13,880 nucleotides of DNA from assembly GCA_017547995.1 (NCBI GenBank), contig JAFYNW010000390.1:1-13880 (forward strand), given 5' to 3'. Made by a program: the position numbers and the translations under genes. Below the pieces are notes generated by a model. That model was not told the DNA's origin and did not search any database. It saw nothing but the letters and a program-made list of their open reading frames with translations. The stretch comes from Clostridia bacterium. Lineage in GTDB: Bacteria > Bacillota > Clostridia > Oscillospirales > Butyricicoccaceae. Shown here piece by piece: positions 5,655-13,880 of the stretch; position 1 is the first letter of the stretch, and every line of letters begins with the position of its first letter.

Positions 5655-8600
5655 TTAGTTATTGTTTACAGAGTTAAGCTTTTCAAGAAATCTGTGAAGC
5701 ATAACAGCTGCTTCCGCTCTTGTAGCGTTGTTCTTTGGTCTTACAGTATTATCATCGTATCCCTTGATGATTTCCTGGTCTGCAACCCATTCCATAGCAG
5801 TTACTGCATAAGATGAGATATCTCCTGCATCCTTAAAGGAAAGCTTTCCGTTGAGTGTTGCAGGCTCAACGCCCTTGTAAACTGCATAACGATGGATAAT
5901 CGTTGCAATCTGCTCTCTTGTAATCTTTACGTCAGGAGCAAATTCATCATCCGAGATACCCTTGACAATGCCGTTTTCCTGCGCCCATGCAACTGCATCC
6001 TCATAGTATGAGCCCTTAACAACATCCTTGAACTTTGACGTTGTCGTTGTTTCAGGTGTGCCCTCTGCACGGTGGAGAACTGTTACAAGCATTGCTCTTG
6101 TCAATTCTGCGCTTGGCGAGAACTTATCGTCTGCAGTGCCGTTGAACAAGCCGTTTTCGTTTACGTACTGAATGCTTTCATAGAACCAGTCATCCGACTT
6201 GATATCCACGAAAGGATTGTTCCATTCTTCTGAATCAGACTTCTTGACCCACTTTGCATAGAGAGTCATGTCAGCAGTTACCTTTGCATTAAGGTCAGCC
6301 TTCTTTGTAAGCTCCTTGTCAAGATACCATCCGTCAAATGTGAATCCTGCCTTGACAGGTGTTTCAACCTTGCCGATTACAGCGTTTCTGATCACCTTGA
6401 CAGAATCGAGCTTATTGCCGCCGTTTGTATCAAAGGTTACTGTATACTTTGTTGTGTTGCTGTCGCAGCCGGAATCTTCTGATGGTGTGCTTGCAACGAC
6501 AACCTTGACTGTCTTTTCTCCGCCAAACGGAACAATCATAATTGTCATTTCTGTTTCGCCGGCATTGTTTGCCACAAGTTTGCCATCCTTTACAGTCGCA
6601 ACGCTTGTATCAGCAATTGCATAGCTGATATCTGCACCCTGATAGAATTCATCCGCGGCATATTCAACGTCAAGTGCAAGAGCTTCGCCTGCTACAAGAC
6701 TGATTTCCGTTACGTTCTTATCGCCGTTTACAGAAATATCATATGGATGCTCAAGCACAATCATAAACGTATCGTACTTGCTCTTTGGATTGCCGTCCTT
6801 ATCCTGCACTTCGATGAATGCGTTTACGTAGCCGTATTCGAAGTATGCAGAGTCGATTTCAAGCGGCTTTACGAACGTCTTTGATTCGTTGATTTCAAGA
6901 GCGCCTACAGATGCTTCCATAAATACGTCTTTACCGTCACCTGTGTAATAGATATTGCTGAATTCGATAACAACCTTATCGCCTGTATCTCTTGCGTCAG
7001 CATTACCTACGTTCTTTACTGTATAAGTCGCATAGAATCCGTCATCACGTTCTTCGACAGAATAATCCATGATTTCATATACAGGGGAAATCTTGATATT
7101 TTCGCTTGTGAATACTGCTGTTTCTGCAGTTTCAGCCTCCTGGATTTCCATATACAGAGCAATCTCTTCGCCATCTGCATAGCTTTCAGGCATCGTCCAT
7201 TCGAATGTTGCAATGCTTGAGGAGGATGGAGTGATGTTTGTATCGGAAGTTACTTCGTAAACAGGATCACCGATGCTGCCGTTGGATGTTTCGTAAACCT
7301 TAAGTGTATAACCTTCTGCAGTCTTAAGGCCTGTATTTTTAATCTTTGCATTTACAGAGATTGTTGTACCCGCCTGAGGTGCATCATTGGAGTATGCAAC
7401 GTCTGTGATTTCCAGAGAGCCTGCAGACTTGTACTTTGTAGCAACAAGCTTTACGTTATCTACTCCGACGTAATCATCATTAAGGTCGATTGTATACTGG
7501 TTGCTTACTGTGATGAGATTGCCGTTTGCATCAGTTACAAATGCAACTTCATCGTGGATTGCACCGCTGTTTGTAAGACGAACGCCTTCAGACCAGCTGG
7601 AGCCGTCTGTGCCGTTTTTGATAAATGCAGATGCGTAGATTTCCTGGCCGCTGCTGCCGTCTTCGTTTGTAACAGGCTGGAGCCATGAAACGTAGAGGTT
7701 GCCATCCTTGTCAACGAATGCTGTATAGCTGCCGAACGTTGGGTTAACGTTGTCGTCATCCGGCACGTAAGTCACAACGCCTGCCTTCATCTCGAAGTCA
7801 GCCTTGATAGTGCCGTCGGAGTTGACGCCCTTCTTGATAAGGTCGGAAACGTTGATATAACGTACTTCCTCATTATTGCGGAACCAGAACAAATACGTGT
7901 GTTCGCCGTTTCTTACAAGCTGAGGTCTTGCATCAGTTATATTGTCGTTTGTGATTCTGACAGGGACGTAAGTGCTGTGTGATCTAAAATCATAAATCTG
8001 CACGAACAGCTCTCTGTCGGCATCAGTATCCATATTGTTGTCCTGATCGACGGTGTAAGTGTAAACACCGAGGCCGTTGTAGCTGATAGCATTGAAGTCG
8101 ACGATGATAGGGTCACTATGCAATTCAAAATCTTCATACTCAATAGGTGAAGCAAGGAAGCGCTGACCGCCCCAATACTTTACAAGATAATCTTCAGCTT
8201 CCTGGTCTACTACTTCGTTATCATAGTAGTAATCTCTTGCCCACTCGCCTTCCATTGCGTCATAAAGCATATAAACGATGACGCTTTCGTTGGTTGTTGG
8301 CGATACGGAAGTCATGAAATCATTACCTGTAACTTCAGACTTGAGATAGTAAACCATGTAGTCGCGTGTATTTTCATCGTATGCAGCCTTAGGGTCGCTG
8401 TCGTAGAATTCATCGTTCGTCAATCTTTCAATCATGCCGATTTCAAGTGTTGACTTGTCGATAGTTGTTGTATAAACCTCAAGGCTCTTCAGGAATTCCA
8501 TTTCAGAATTATATTCAAGTTCAGGTGCTCTTGAAGTCCAGCTGATAATAACCTTGTCACCTGCATCGCACAGATTTGGCTCAAAGTCTGCAGTGCCGTC

Positions 8601-11600
8601 ATTCTGCACCTTAACAGGCTCAGACCACGTGCCATTATCATAAATGCTGTACATAAGGGCAGTTCTGTCCTTGTCATCTCTTTCAGGGTCGTCTGCGATG
8701 AATGCAAGCATTACTCTGCCGTCGCCCATATCAAGAAGCTGGGAATCTGCTCTGTCAAAGCCGTTTTCAAGAAGAACCGTCGACGTATCAGGCACGAAAG
8801 TGCTTCTCAACATAGGATTATCGCTTTCAGGCAGCCATTCGGATACCTCGCCTCTTGGCTTTACAATCACGTAGCTGTCGTCCTGTCCATTGCCGCTGCG
8901 CATGGACATAAGTTCACCCTTCTCAGATTCGTAGATCTGCTTTGTATGGCCGAAGCGTTCATTCACAAGGGAAACCGCAGGAATCGGCAATGAGAAATAG
9001 AATGCATCAACCCAGAATTTGAGACCAAGGCTTACGCTACCGCCGTTTATGTCATAATCAGGATAAAGATTCTTGATAGTAGGATGACAGACGTAGCTTG
9101 CCCCGAATGCAAAACCACCGCGTACGCCGAGCAGTCCGCAGATACCTGCACCTGCATAAGCACTGACGTAGGAGTTTGCACCAACGACGAAGTTCAGTGT
9201 CTTATAGTCTTTGCCCAGGGAGTCAGTCTTTGTCAGAAGACTGTCTGCCGTTGCAGTATCTTCATTTACTGCTGCAAAGCCCAGTTCAAGATAGCCTGTG
9301 ATTTCGCCGTTAACACCGACGTAGCAAGGCACTGTACCGATAACGAAATACTGTACGTGTCTGAACTTACCTGTAATACCGGCATACAAGCCACCGCCAA
9401 CGAAGACAAACTTCTGTGTTACGTTGTCAGTATAGTAGACGTTCTTGATGCCGTAATCGAAATATGCACCAACAATAGGAGCAACACCCCAGGAGCGCAT
9501 ACCAATACTGCTTACTCCCGATGCACGCAATTCCTCGCCCATTGTGGATACGTCAGAGGCCGCCTTTGTAAATTCGCTCATCTTATAGCTTCCGCCGTTA
9601 TCAAGCATAGCATCTGCCTGAGCAAGCTTTTGGCTCTTGATGATAGCACCGACAGCCAGACGATGTCCGCCGTTTGGAAGGTCGGAAAGTGTCATGCTGA
9701 GTTTTTTAATATTGAAAGTACCAGCCATACTTCCGATTAAAGGAAGCTGCATAAAGTTGTTGGAAGTAGGGAAATCAATGCTCTGATATGCAGGCTCAAC
9801 GTGGTTGCTTTCAACGAACGTATAGCCTGTATTTACAGGTGCGTATTCAGTCATCTTAAGCACGTCAAGCTCTACGACTTCACCGTTTTCATCGTAGCCC
9901 ATACCGTTGCCCACAACTCTGTCCGTTGTGATTCTGATATAAAGCTCGTCACTGGAGGAATATCTTGAGTTTTCGCCCTTCTTGAAGCTTACGTTATACG
10001 TCCATACGGAAGTTCCGCCTACGTCTGTAAGCTCTCTTGCGCCGGAAAGGACTTCCTTAAGCTGATGAGTGTGGCTTTCATAAACGAGGAGGTCAACAGC
10101 TGTAACATTTTCTGTGCGCACTGTATTGTCTGTATCAAGATAGGATGCGCCGTTGTTGGCTATCGCAATTGTAAACGAAGTAGCCTCGTCGTTGATATAT
10201 ACAACACCGCTTTCAACTTTATTGCTGTTTGTAGCAACCACAGCTGCAACGTAAGGAGCAGAGCTGTTGAATGGCGATGCCTTGATTGTGCCGATGCTTA
10301 CGTCGTAAGCCTGAGTTTCAACACCGCTGCTGCCGAACTGCGATACTTTCTCATTGCTCAGGATTGCAGTCTTGTATTCTGTCTTGCCCGATGCAACAGT
10401 CTTGTAGATGACGTTCATGCCGTTGATGCCGTACATACCTGAAGTATTGAAGGCGCCGTTTTCATCGGATACACCGTATGAATCTGTACCCATAAGGACG
10501 TAAACGCCGCTTGCAGGCATCCAGGCATTACCTTCTATGCCGCCATTCAGGGTAACGTTTGAATAGTACGCGTCACCTGTCAGGCAATACTTCATATTGT
10601 CTGCCTTTTCGCAGGTGAGGTAAATGATATTTCTTTCGATATCATCTGTCGATTCAAAATAGAAAGTACCCTGGGAATATTTGATATTTGTATTGATTTT
10701 ACGCCATACAGGAGTATAACCGTCGTTCTTTGCTCTTGCGCTCAGTTCATAGTATACGTTTGATGCAAAGTCACGGCTGTCCACAACTGTATATTCCATA
10801 TAGTTGCCGCTTCTGACACCACGTGTCTTGAAGATGCCGAAATTGGAATTGAACTTTTCCACGTCAGCTCTTGCAACTCTGACGATAATATGATTATTCT
10901 TCTTGTCAAAGTTTGGATAAACGTCGACGTCAGAATACATATTTAAGATAGTACAGTAATTTGTTTCAGCGTCATACGCTCTCAGATTGTCCACAGAATC
11001 AGCAGATGAATAGTCCTTTGTGACGAATCTGATTCTGGAATCTGTATAGGATGAGCTGTAGCTGTCCTTTACAGTCTGTGTGAAACGAATCTTATCACCC
11101 TTGTGATATGTAAGGACTGTGCAGTCTGCGCCTTCTTCCACAACAGGATTGCCGTTGTAGCTTACTTCGCCTCTGTAATCCTTGTAGATTCTTACTGTGG
11201 AATCGTAATAATCAAGAATTGGCTGAACGGAGAATGTAACCTTGAGACCAAGGTCACGATTTTCTTCGAAGGTTACATAGTCCATGTGTTCCTTGATGAA
11301 CTCGTTGTTCACCTCAATGGAAACCGACGTTGTACCTACAGGAAGCTCATCTCTGAGGATTTTTGATGCACCTGTATCGTTGTTTACGATTTTAAGGCCC
11401 TTGATGTAAGCGTATTTGCTGCTTGTAGTTACAGTAAACTTTTCGCCGCTGAACTTTACAACCGCACCTGTACCTGTGTTGGATGCATTTCTCAGAATAA
11501 CGTTGTTAGCGTCAGCAACCTCGTTTATGTAGATATTGTCAACGTATTCACCGTTTTCGTTCAGGAACTTAAGTGGCTCTGCACCCTTAAGGCTGATTTC

Positions 11601-13361
11601 AAACGGACGCATAATAGGCTTTATGGAATGAATTCTCAGTGTCGGAGACGTACCGAAAATACTGCCCGAACGAGTCTGCTCAATGGAAAACTCATTGAAA
11701 TCACTCGAATTCAGATAAACGTTTGTTGTTCTTCTTTCCCAACGCTCATCACTGGACGTCCACTTTGTAGACGGAATATTGAAGGTATTAACCGTGATAT
11801 CAGTATAGCACAGCTTTGGTGAGCTCTTTGTCCAGTCAATGGCAATACCGCTGACGTCGTAGCGCTTATCCTGATAATCTTCCCCATATCTCCAGTGGGC
11901 ATAAGTAAACACGTTCGAGTCATAGCCGCCTGTATACATTTCCCATTCGCCGTCAACAGCCTTCTGATAGCTGTAGCTCAGGGAATTCTGCTGAGCACTG
12001 AGCATGTCTTCCACAAGGTCCACAGCGTCGCCTGTAACGTATGTGGCAATGTGCGCATCAGCGCGGACGCTTGCACGTGTGGATATTTCTTCGTCAGCAG
12101 ATGCGGCAAAGAGACGGTAGCTTACGCTGTTATCCATAATCTCGCCGTATGCTGTGCTGATTTTGCCAATTGTACAGCCAACAGCATCGCTCATAACGAT
12201 TCTGAACTGTGCACTGCCTTCGATATAATCACTGCGTATAGGAATGTTGATTGTACGCTCGCTGATACCGTATGGGAATACAACCTCAGTATCTACCTGA
12301 GAGTAATCTCTGTCCTTAATCGCTGTGCCGTCTTCTGTCTTTACCTTTACGGAAACCATCTGGTTGACAGCACCTTCACGCTTTACAGTCACTCTGATAT
12401 AGCCGTCTTCAGGATAGTAGTGGCTCTGTGCAAAGTACACAGATGCAGCCTCCTGCACTTCATCATCGATGATATGTACTGTAGCACCGGATTTATCGCT
12501 GATAACAGCATTTTCCGACGCTGCGAAAAGATTGAGAGAGAACATACGGTCACCATCTCCGCGGCCGTTGTTCTTTGGAATGATTTTTACGTATTTTTCA
12601 GTTTCGCCTTCTTCAAAGCTGATCATGAGATATGCGCTGTCAAGCTCGAGAGACAAAGCCTCAATCATTTCCTCTGTATAATTAGCAAGGGAATTGTTTC
12701 CGCCGTCCATAGGAATCTTGTCCGACTTGATACCTGTCGCAATCTCCTTTGCATCCTTGAGCGAGTTTGCAGATACGACAGCCTCTTCTTCAACAGCTGC
12801 TTCTACCGCTTCAAGATATGCCTGCTTTTCTTCGGCATAGCCTTCGACCTCTTCAGTCAGGAACTCATCCAGAGTTTCAAGGTCTTCCAGGCAAAGCTCT
12901 TCTGCAGTCTCAGGGTCAAGACCTTCTTCCGAAACAAGCCCGTCAGTATAGTTCTCTTCCTCTATTGCATCTGTGTTTTCCAGAATCTGCTCGAGAACTG
13001 ACGTTGCTGAGTCTGTATTTTCAACAGCTCCGCCCTTGCTGCCCTGCAGCTTGATTTCGTAGTCTGAGCCATACTTCGTTGTGACGTCAATGATGCTCAG
13101 TCTTACCTCGGCTTCAGGCAAAGCCTCGCCGCCTCTTCCTATCTTCAAAAGATAAGGAGCGCCGTGATTTTCCTGAATTTCCGCAACGGAGGACGCAAGA
13201 TAAAACTCACCGCTTGTGAGTATTTCTTCGTCCATTTCGTCCTGCGGTAAATAAATCACGTCATTTGCCGCAAGAACAGGTACCTGCACCATAGGCAGTA
13301 CCATCGCAAGCGAAAGTATCATACATATAATTCGCTTAAACGAGTCTTTCATTTTCGACAT
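5655..13361 (-). CDS. Giant secreted SLH-anchored multi-domain surface protein
   Basis: This 2568-residue protein should sit on the outer face of the cell wall. It has a Sec signal peptide (KMKDSFKR, then a hydrophobic core, cleavage near VLA-AND around residue 31). At about 51-300 there is a Calx-beta-like fold that appears interrupted by a Glu-rich helical stretch (108-242), and a second Calx-beta domain at about 304-411. Residues ~430-930 are beta-rich and unrecognised. About 935-1000 resembles a carboxypeptidase-regulatory-like beta sandwich. Residues ~1205-1470 are Gly-rich hydrophobic beta strands, followed by repeated sialidase-like propeller blades at about 1525-1975. Two CARDB-like domains (1982-2201), a Big_2-like domain (~2206-2290), one InlB/Flg_new-type repeat (2306-2371) and three SLH repeats (2382-2562) complete it. 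GGAGG lies 7 bases before the ATG and the exporter gene ends 22 bases upstream. No enzyme active site is evident; adhesion, or capture of the exported peptide or a ligand, is inference. The frame is intact. Confidence 0.93.
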   Translation of the reverse strand: MSKMKDSFKRIICMILSLAMVLPMVQVPVLAANDVIYLPQDEMDEEILTSGEFYLASSVAEIQENHGAPYLLKIGRGGEALPEAEVRLSIIDVTTKYGSDYEIKLQGSKGGAVENTDSATSVLEQILENTDAIEEENYTDGLVSEEGLDPETAEELCLEDLETLDEFLTEEVEGYAEEKQAYLEAVEAAVEEEAVVSANSLKDAKEIATGIKSDKIPMDGGNNSLANYTEEMIEALSLELDSAYLMISFEEGETEKYVKIIPKNNGRGDGDRMFSLNLFAASENAVISDKSGATVHIIDDEVQEAASVYFAQSHYYPEDGYIRVTVKREGAVNQMVSVKVKTEDGTAIKDRDYSQVDTEVVFPYGISERTINIPIRSDYIEGSAQFRIVMSDAVGCTIGKISTAYGEIMDNSVSYRLFAASADEEISTRASVRADAHIATYVTGDAVDLVEDMLSAQQNSLSYSYQKAVDGEWEMYTGGYDSNVFTYAHWRYGEDYQDKRYDVSGIAIDWTKSSPKLCYTDITVNTFNIPSTKWTSSDERWERRTTNVYLNSSDFNEFSIEQTRSGSIFGTSPTLRIHSIKPIMRPFEISLKGAEPLKFLNENGEYVDNIYINEVADANNVILRNASNTGTGAVVKFSGEKFTVTTSSKYAYIKGLKIVNNDTGASKILRDELPVGTTSVSIEVNNEFIKEHMDYVTFEENRDLGLKVTFSVQPILDYYDSTVRIYKDYRGEVSYNGNPVVEEGADCTVLTYHKGDKIRFTQTVKDSYSSSYTDSRIRFVTKDYSSADSVDNLRAYDAETNYCTILNMYSDVDVYPNFDKKNNHIIVRVARADVEKFNSNFGIFKTRGVRSGNYMEYTVVDSRDFASNVYYELSARAKNDGYTPVWRKINTNIKYSQGTFYFESTDDIERNIIYLTCEKADNMKYCLTGDAYYSNVTLNGGIEGNAWMPASGVYVLMGTDSYGVSDENGAFNTSGMYGINGMNVIYKTVASGKTEYKTAILSNEKVSQFGSSGVETQAYDVSIGTIKASPFNSSAPYVAAVVATNSNKVESGVVYINDEATSFTIAIANNGASYLDTDNTVRTENVTAVDLLVYESHTHQLKEVLSGARELTDVGGTSVWTYNVSFKKGENSRYSSSDELYIRITTDRVVGNGMGYDENGEVVELDVLKMTEYAPVNTGYTFVESNHVEPAYQSIDFPTSNNFMQLPLIGSMAGTFNIKKLSMTLSDLPNGGHRLAVGAIIKSQKLAQADAMLDNGGSYKMSEFTKAASDVSTMGEELRASGVSSIGMRSWGVAPIVGAYFDYGIKNVYYTDNVTQKFVFVGGGLYAGITGKFRHVQYFVIGTVPCYVGVNGEITGYLELGFAAVNEDTATADSLLTKTDSLGKDYKTLNFVVGANSYVSAYAGAGICGLLGVRGGFAFGASYVCHPTIKNLYPDYDINGGSVSLGLKFWVDAFYFSLPIPAVSLVNERFGHTKQIYESEKGELMSMRSGNGQDDSYVIVKPRGEVSEWLPESDNPMLRSTFVPDTSTVLLENGFDRADSQLLDMGDGRVMLAFIADDPERDDKDRTALMYSIYDNGTWSEPVKVQNDGTADFEPNLCDAGDKVIISWTSRAPELEYNSEMEFLKSLEVYTTTIDKSTLEIGMIERLTNDEFYDSDPKAAYDENTRDYMVYYLKSEVTGNDFMTSVSPTTNESVIVYMLYDAMEGEWARDYYYDNEVVDQEAEDYLVKYWGGQRFLASPIEYEDFELHSDPIIVDFNAISYNGLGVYTYTVDQDNNMDTDADRELFVQIYDFRSHSTYVPVRITNDNITDARPQLVRNGEHTYLFWFRNNEEVRYINVSDLIKKGVNSDGTIKADFEMKAGVVTYVPDDDNVNPTFGSYTAFVDKDGNLYVSWLQPVTNEDGSSGQEIYASAFIKNGTDGSSWSEGVRLTNSGAIHDEVAFVTDANGNLITVSNQYTIDLNDDYVGVDNVKLVATKYKSAGSLEITDVAYSNDAPQAGTTISVNAKIKNTGLKTAEGYTLKVYETSNGSIGDPVYEVTSDTNITPSSSSIATFEWTMPESYADGEEIALYMEIQEAETAETAVFTSENIKISPVYEIMDYSVEERDDGFYATYTVKNVGNADARDTGDKVVIEFSNIYYTGDGKDVFMEASVGALEINESKTFVKPLEIDSAYFEYGYVNAFIEVQDKDGNPKSKYDTFMIVLEHPYDISVNGDKNVTEISLVAGEALALDVEYAADEFYQGADISYAIADTSVATVKDGKLVANNAGETEMTIMIVPFGGEKTVKVVVASTPSEDSGCDSNTTKYTVTFDTNGGNKLDSVKVIRNAVIGKVETPVKAGFTFDGWYLDKELTKKADLNAKVTADMTLYAKWVKKSDSEEWNNPFVDIKSDDWFYESIQYVNENGLFNGTADDKFSPSAELTRAMLVTVLHRAEGTPETTTTSKFKDVVKGSYYEDAVAWAQENGIVKGISDDEFAPDVKITREQIATIIHRYAVYKGVEPATLNGKLSFKDAGDISSYAVTAMEWVADQEIIKGYDDNTVRPKNNATRAEAAVMLHRFLEKLNSVNNN
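5676..6218 (-). repeat. Three SLH repeats of the giant protein (wall anchor)
   Basis: Three successive S-layer homology units are encoded. Their openings are FVDIKSDDWFYESIQYV, FKDVVKGSYYEDAVAWAQ and FKDAGDISSYAVTAMEWV. Their conserved ends are LTRAMLVTVLHR, ITREQIATIIHR and ATRAEAAVMLHRF. A set of three is the usual binding module for pyruvylated secondary wall polymers in Gram-positive bacteria. Placed at the extreme C-terminus, it means the large N-terminal part projects outward. Confidence 0.93.
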
Positions 13362-13383
13362 ATTTTTTCCTCCATATATATTT

Positions 13384-13880
13384 TTATTCTATTTTTTGTA
13401 TTGAAACCAGCTCTGCAAACAAGCCGTTTTTTTCAATAAGCTCATCATAGGTTCCGTCCTCTGCGATTTTGCCTTTATCGAGCACAATGATTCTGCTGCA
13501 CTGCTTTATAGTCGACAAGCGATGTGCAATAACAATTCTTGTACACTCAAGGCTTTCGAGAGAATCGGCAACCCTTTTCTGTGTGACGTTATCAAGCGCG
13601 GAAGTGGCCTCGTCAAGCATAAGTATCCGAGGCTTTGAAGCAACCGCCCTGGCAATCAGAATCCTCTGCTTTTGTCCGCCCGAAACACCTCTGCTTCCCT
13701 CGCTGATGATTGTCTTCAGCCCCATCGGCATCTTTTTGATATCATCAGCAATTCCGGCAATTTCCGCCGCCTCCCACACCCTTTCAACGGGCATATTCGG
13801 CGAAGCTATCGTTATATTGGAAAGTATATCTCCGTGAAACAGCTTTCCGTCCTGCATAACGACGCCGATTTTTCTTCTCA
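13384..13880 (-). CDS. ABC exporter, C-terminal ATPase part (NHLP/NHLM-type), cut by the edge
   Basis: About 165 residues of the nucleotide-binding domain are visible; the membrane part and Walker A lie beyond the right edge. The open frame continues upstream of the Met at 13857 (RRKIGVV before MQDGKLF), so that Met is internal. The Q-loop is VVMQDGKLFHG, the signature is VSGGQKQR, Walker B with D-loop is ILMLDEATSALD and the switch histidine is in VIAHRLSTI. All are intact, so it should be an active ATPase. The wording around the Q-loop and 'MPMGLKTIISEGSRGVSGGQ' is close to what I know of the permease/ATPase subunit of NHLM bacteriocin export systems, which export RiPP precursors with double-glycine leaders. 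A general lipid- or peptide-type ABCB exporter remains possible. It ends 22 bases before the giant surface protein, and the small leader peptide closes the same operon. Confidence 0.9.
   Translation of the reverse strand, partial: RRKIGVVMQDGKLFHGDILSNITIASPNMPVERVWEAAEIAGIADDIKKMPMGLKTIISEGSRGVSGGQKQRILIARAVASKPRILMLDEATSALDNVTQKRVADSLESLECTRIVIAHRLSTIKQCSRIIVLDKGKIAEDGTYDELIEKNGLFAELVSIQKIE

Noticed and set aside
5437..5658. A 73-codon plus-strand open frame over the small peptide gene
   Set aside because: It has no ribosome binding site and starts inside the terminator stem. The minus-strand frame has a strong ribosome binding site, a leader motif and a terminator in the right place.
9084..9740. 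A 218-codon plus-strand open frame rich in Cys and Thr
   Set aside because: It is antisense to the Gly-rich beta region of the giant protein and has no ribosome binding site or recognisable domain.
11895..13001. A 368-codon open frame on the plus strand, the longest opposite the giant gene
   Set aside because: It lies fully antisense to a clearly coding signal peptide and Calx-beta region. Its translation is Cys- and Phe-rich without any domain, as expected from the complement of an acidic coding frame.

Overview
The window looks like part of a low-to-mid GC Gram-positive chromosome from the Clostridia (Bacillota). The signs are strong GGAGG ribosome binding sites, LytS-type and SARP-type two-component proteins, a Sec-exported S-layer-homology (SLH) surface protein and a lipoprotein with a lipobox. 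Every gene I can support lies on the minus strand, so the window reads right to left. There are no rRNA or tRNA genes, CRISPR arrays or mobile elements, and no gene-free stretch longer than about 200 bases.

Right part (13880 down to 5430): this is one tight operon. It holds the C-terminal ATPase half of an ABC exporter, a 2568-residue secreted multi-domain protein anchored by three SLH repeats, and a 54-codon gene absent from the longer ORFs. That small gene encodes a peptide with a textbook double-glycine leader, and a clean Rho-independent terminator follows it. The exporter's ATPase most resembles the permease/ATPase of NHLP-type (NHLM) RiPP export systems. The likely reading is that the small peptide is the exporter's substrate and that the giant surface protein belongs to the same system. 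I think this is the most interesting part of the window.

Middle part (5407 down to 2658): a separate promoter, with a TATAAT -10 and a TTTACA -35, drives a two-gene signalling operon. The first gene is an eight-TM sensor histidine kinase with a ~165-residue extracellular domain. It overlaps by 4 bases a SARP-like response regulator, and a terminator ends the unit. Its position next to the peptide gene makes it a candidate sensor for the exported peptide or for the surface protein, but this is inference.

Left part (2592 down to 1): a small four-TM protein and a lipoprotein form a pair closed by a symmetrical terminator. After it comes a promoter for a coiled-coil protein built from 11-residue repeats, then a type I signal peptidase, then the first 16 codons of a gene running off the edge. 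Signal peptidase, lipoprotein, SLH protein and peptide exporter together give the locus a strong cell-surface and secretion theme.
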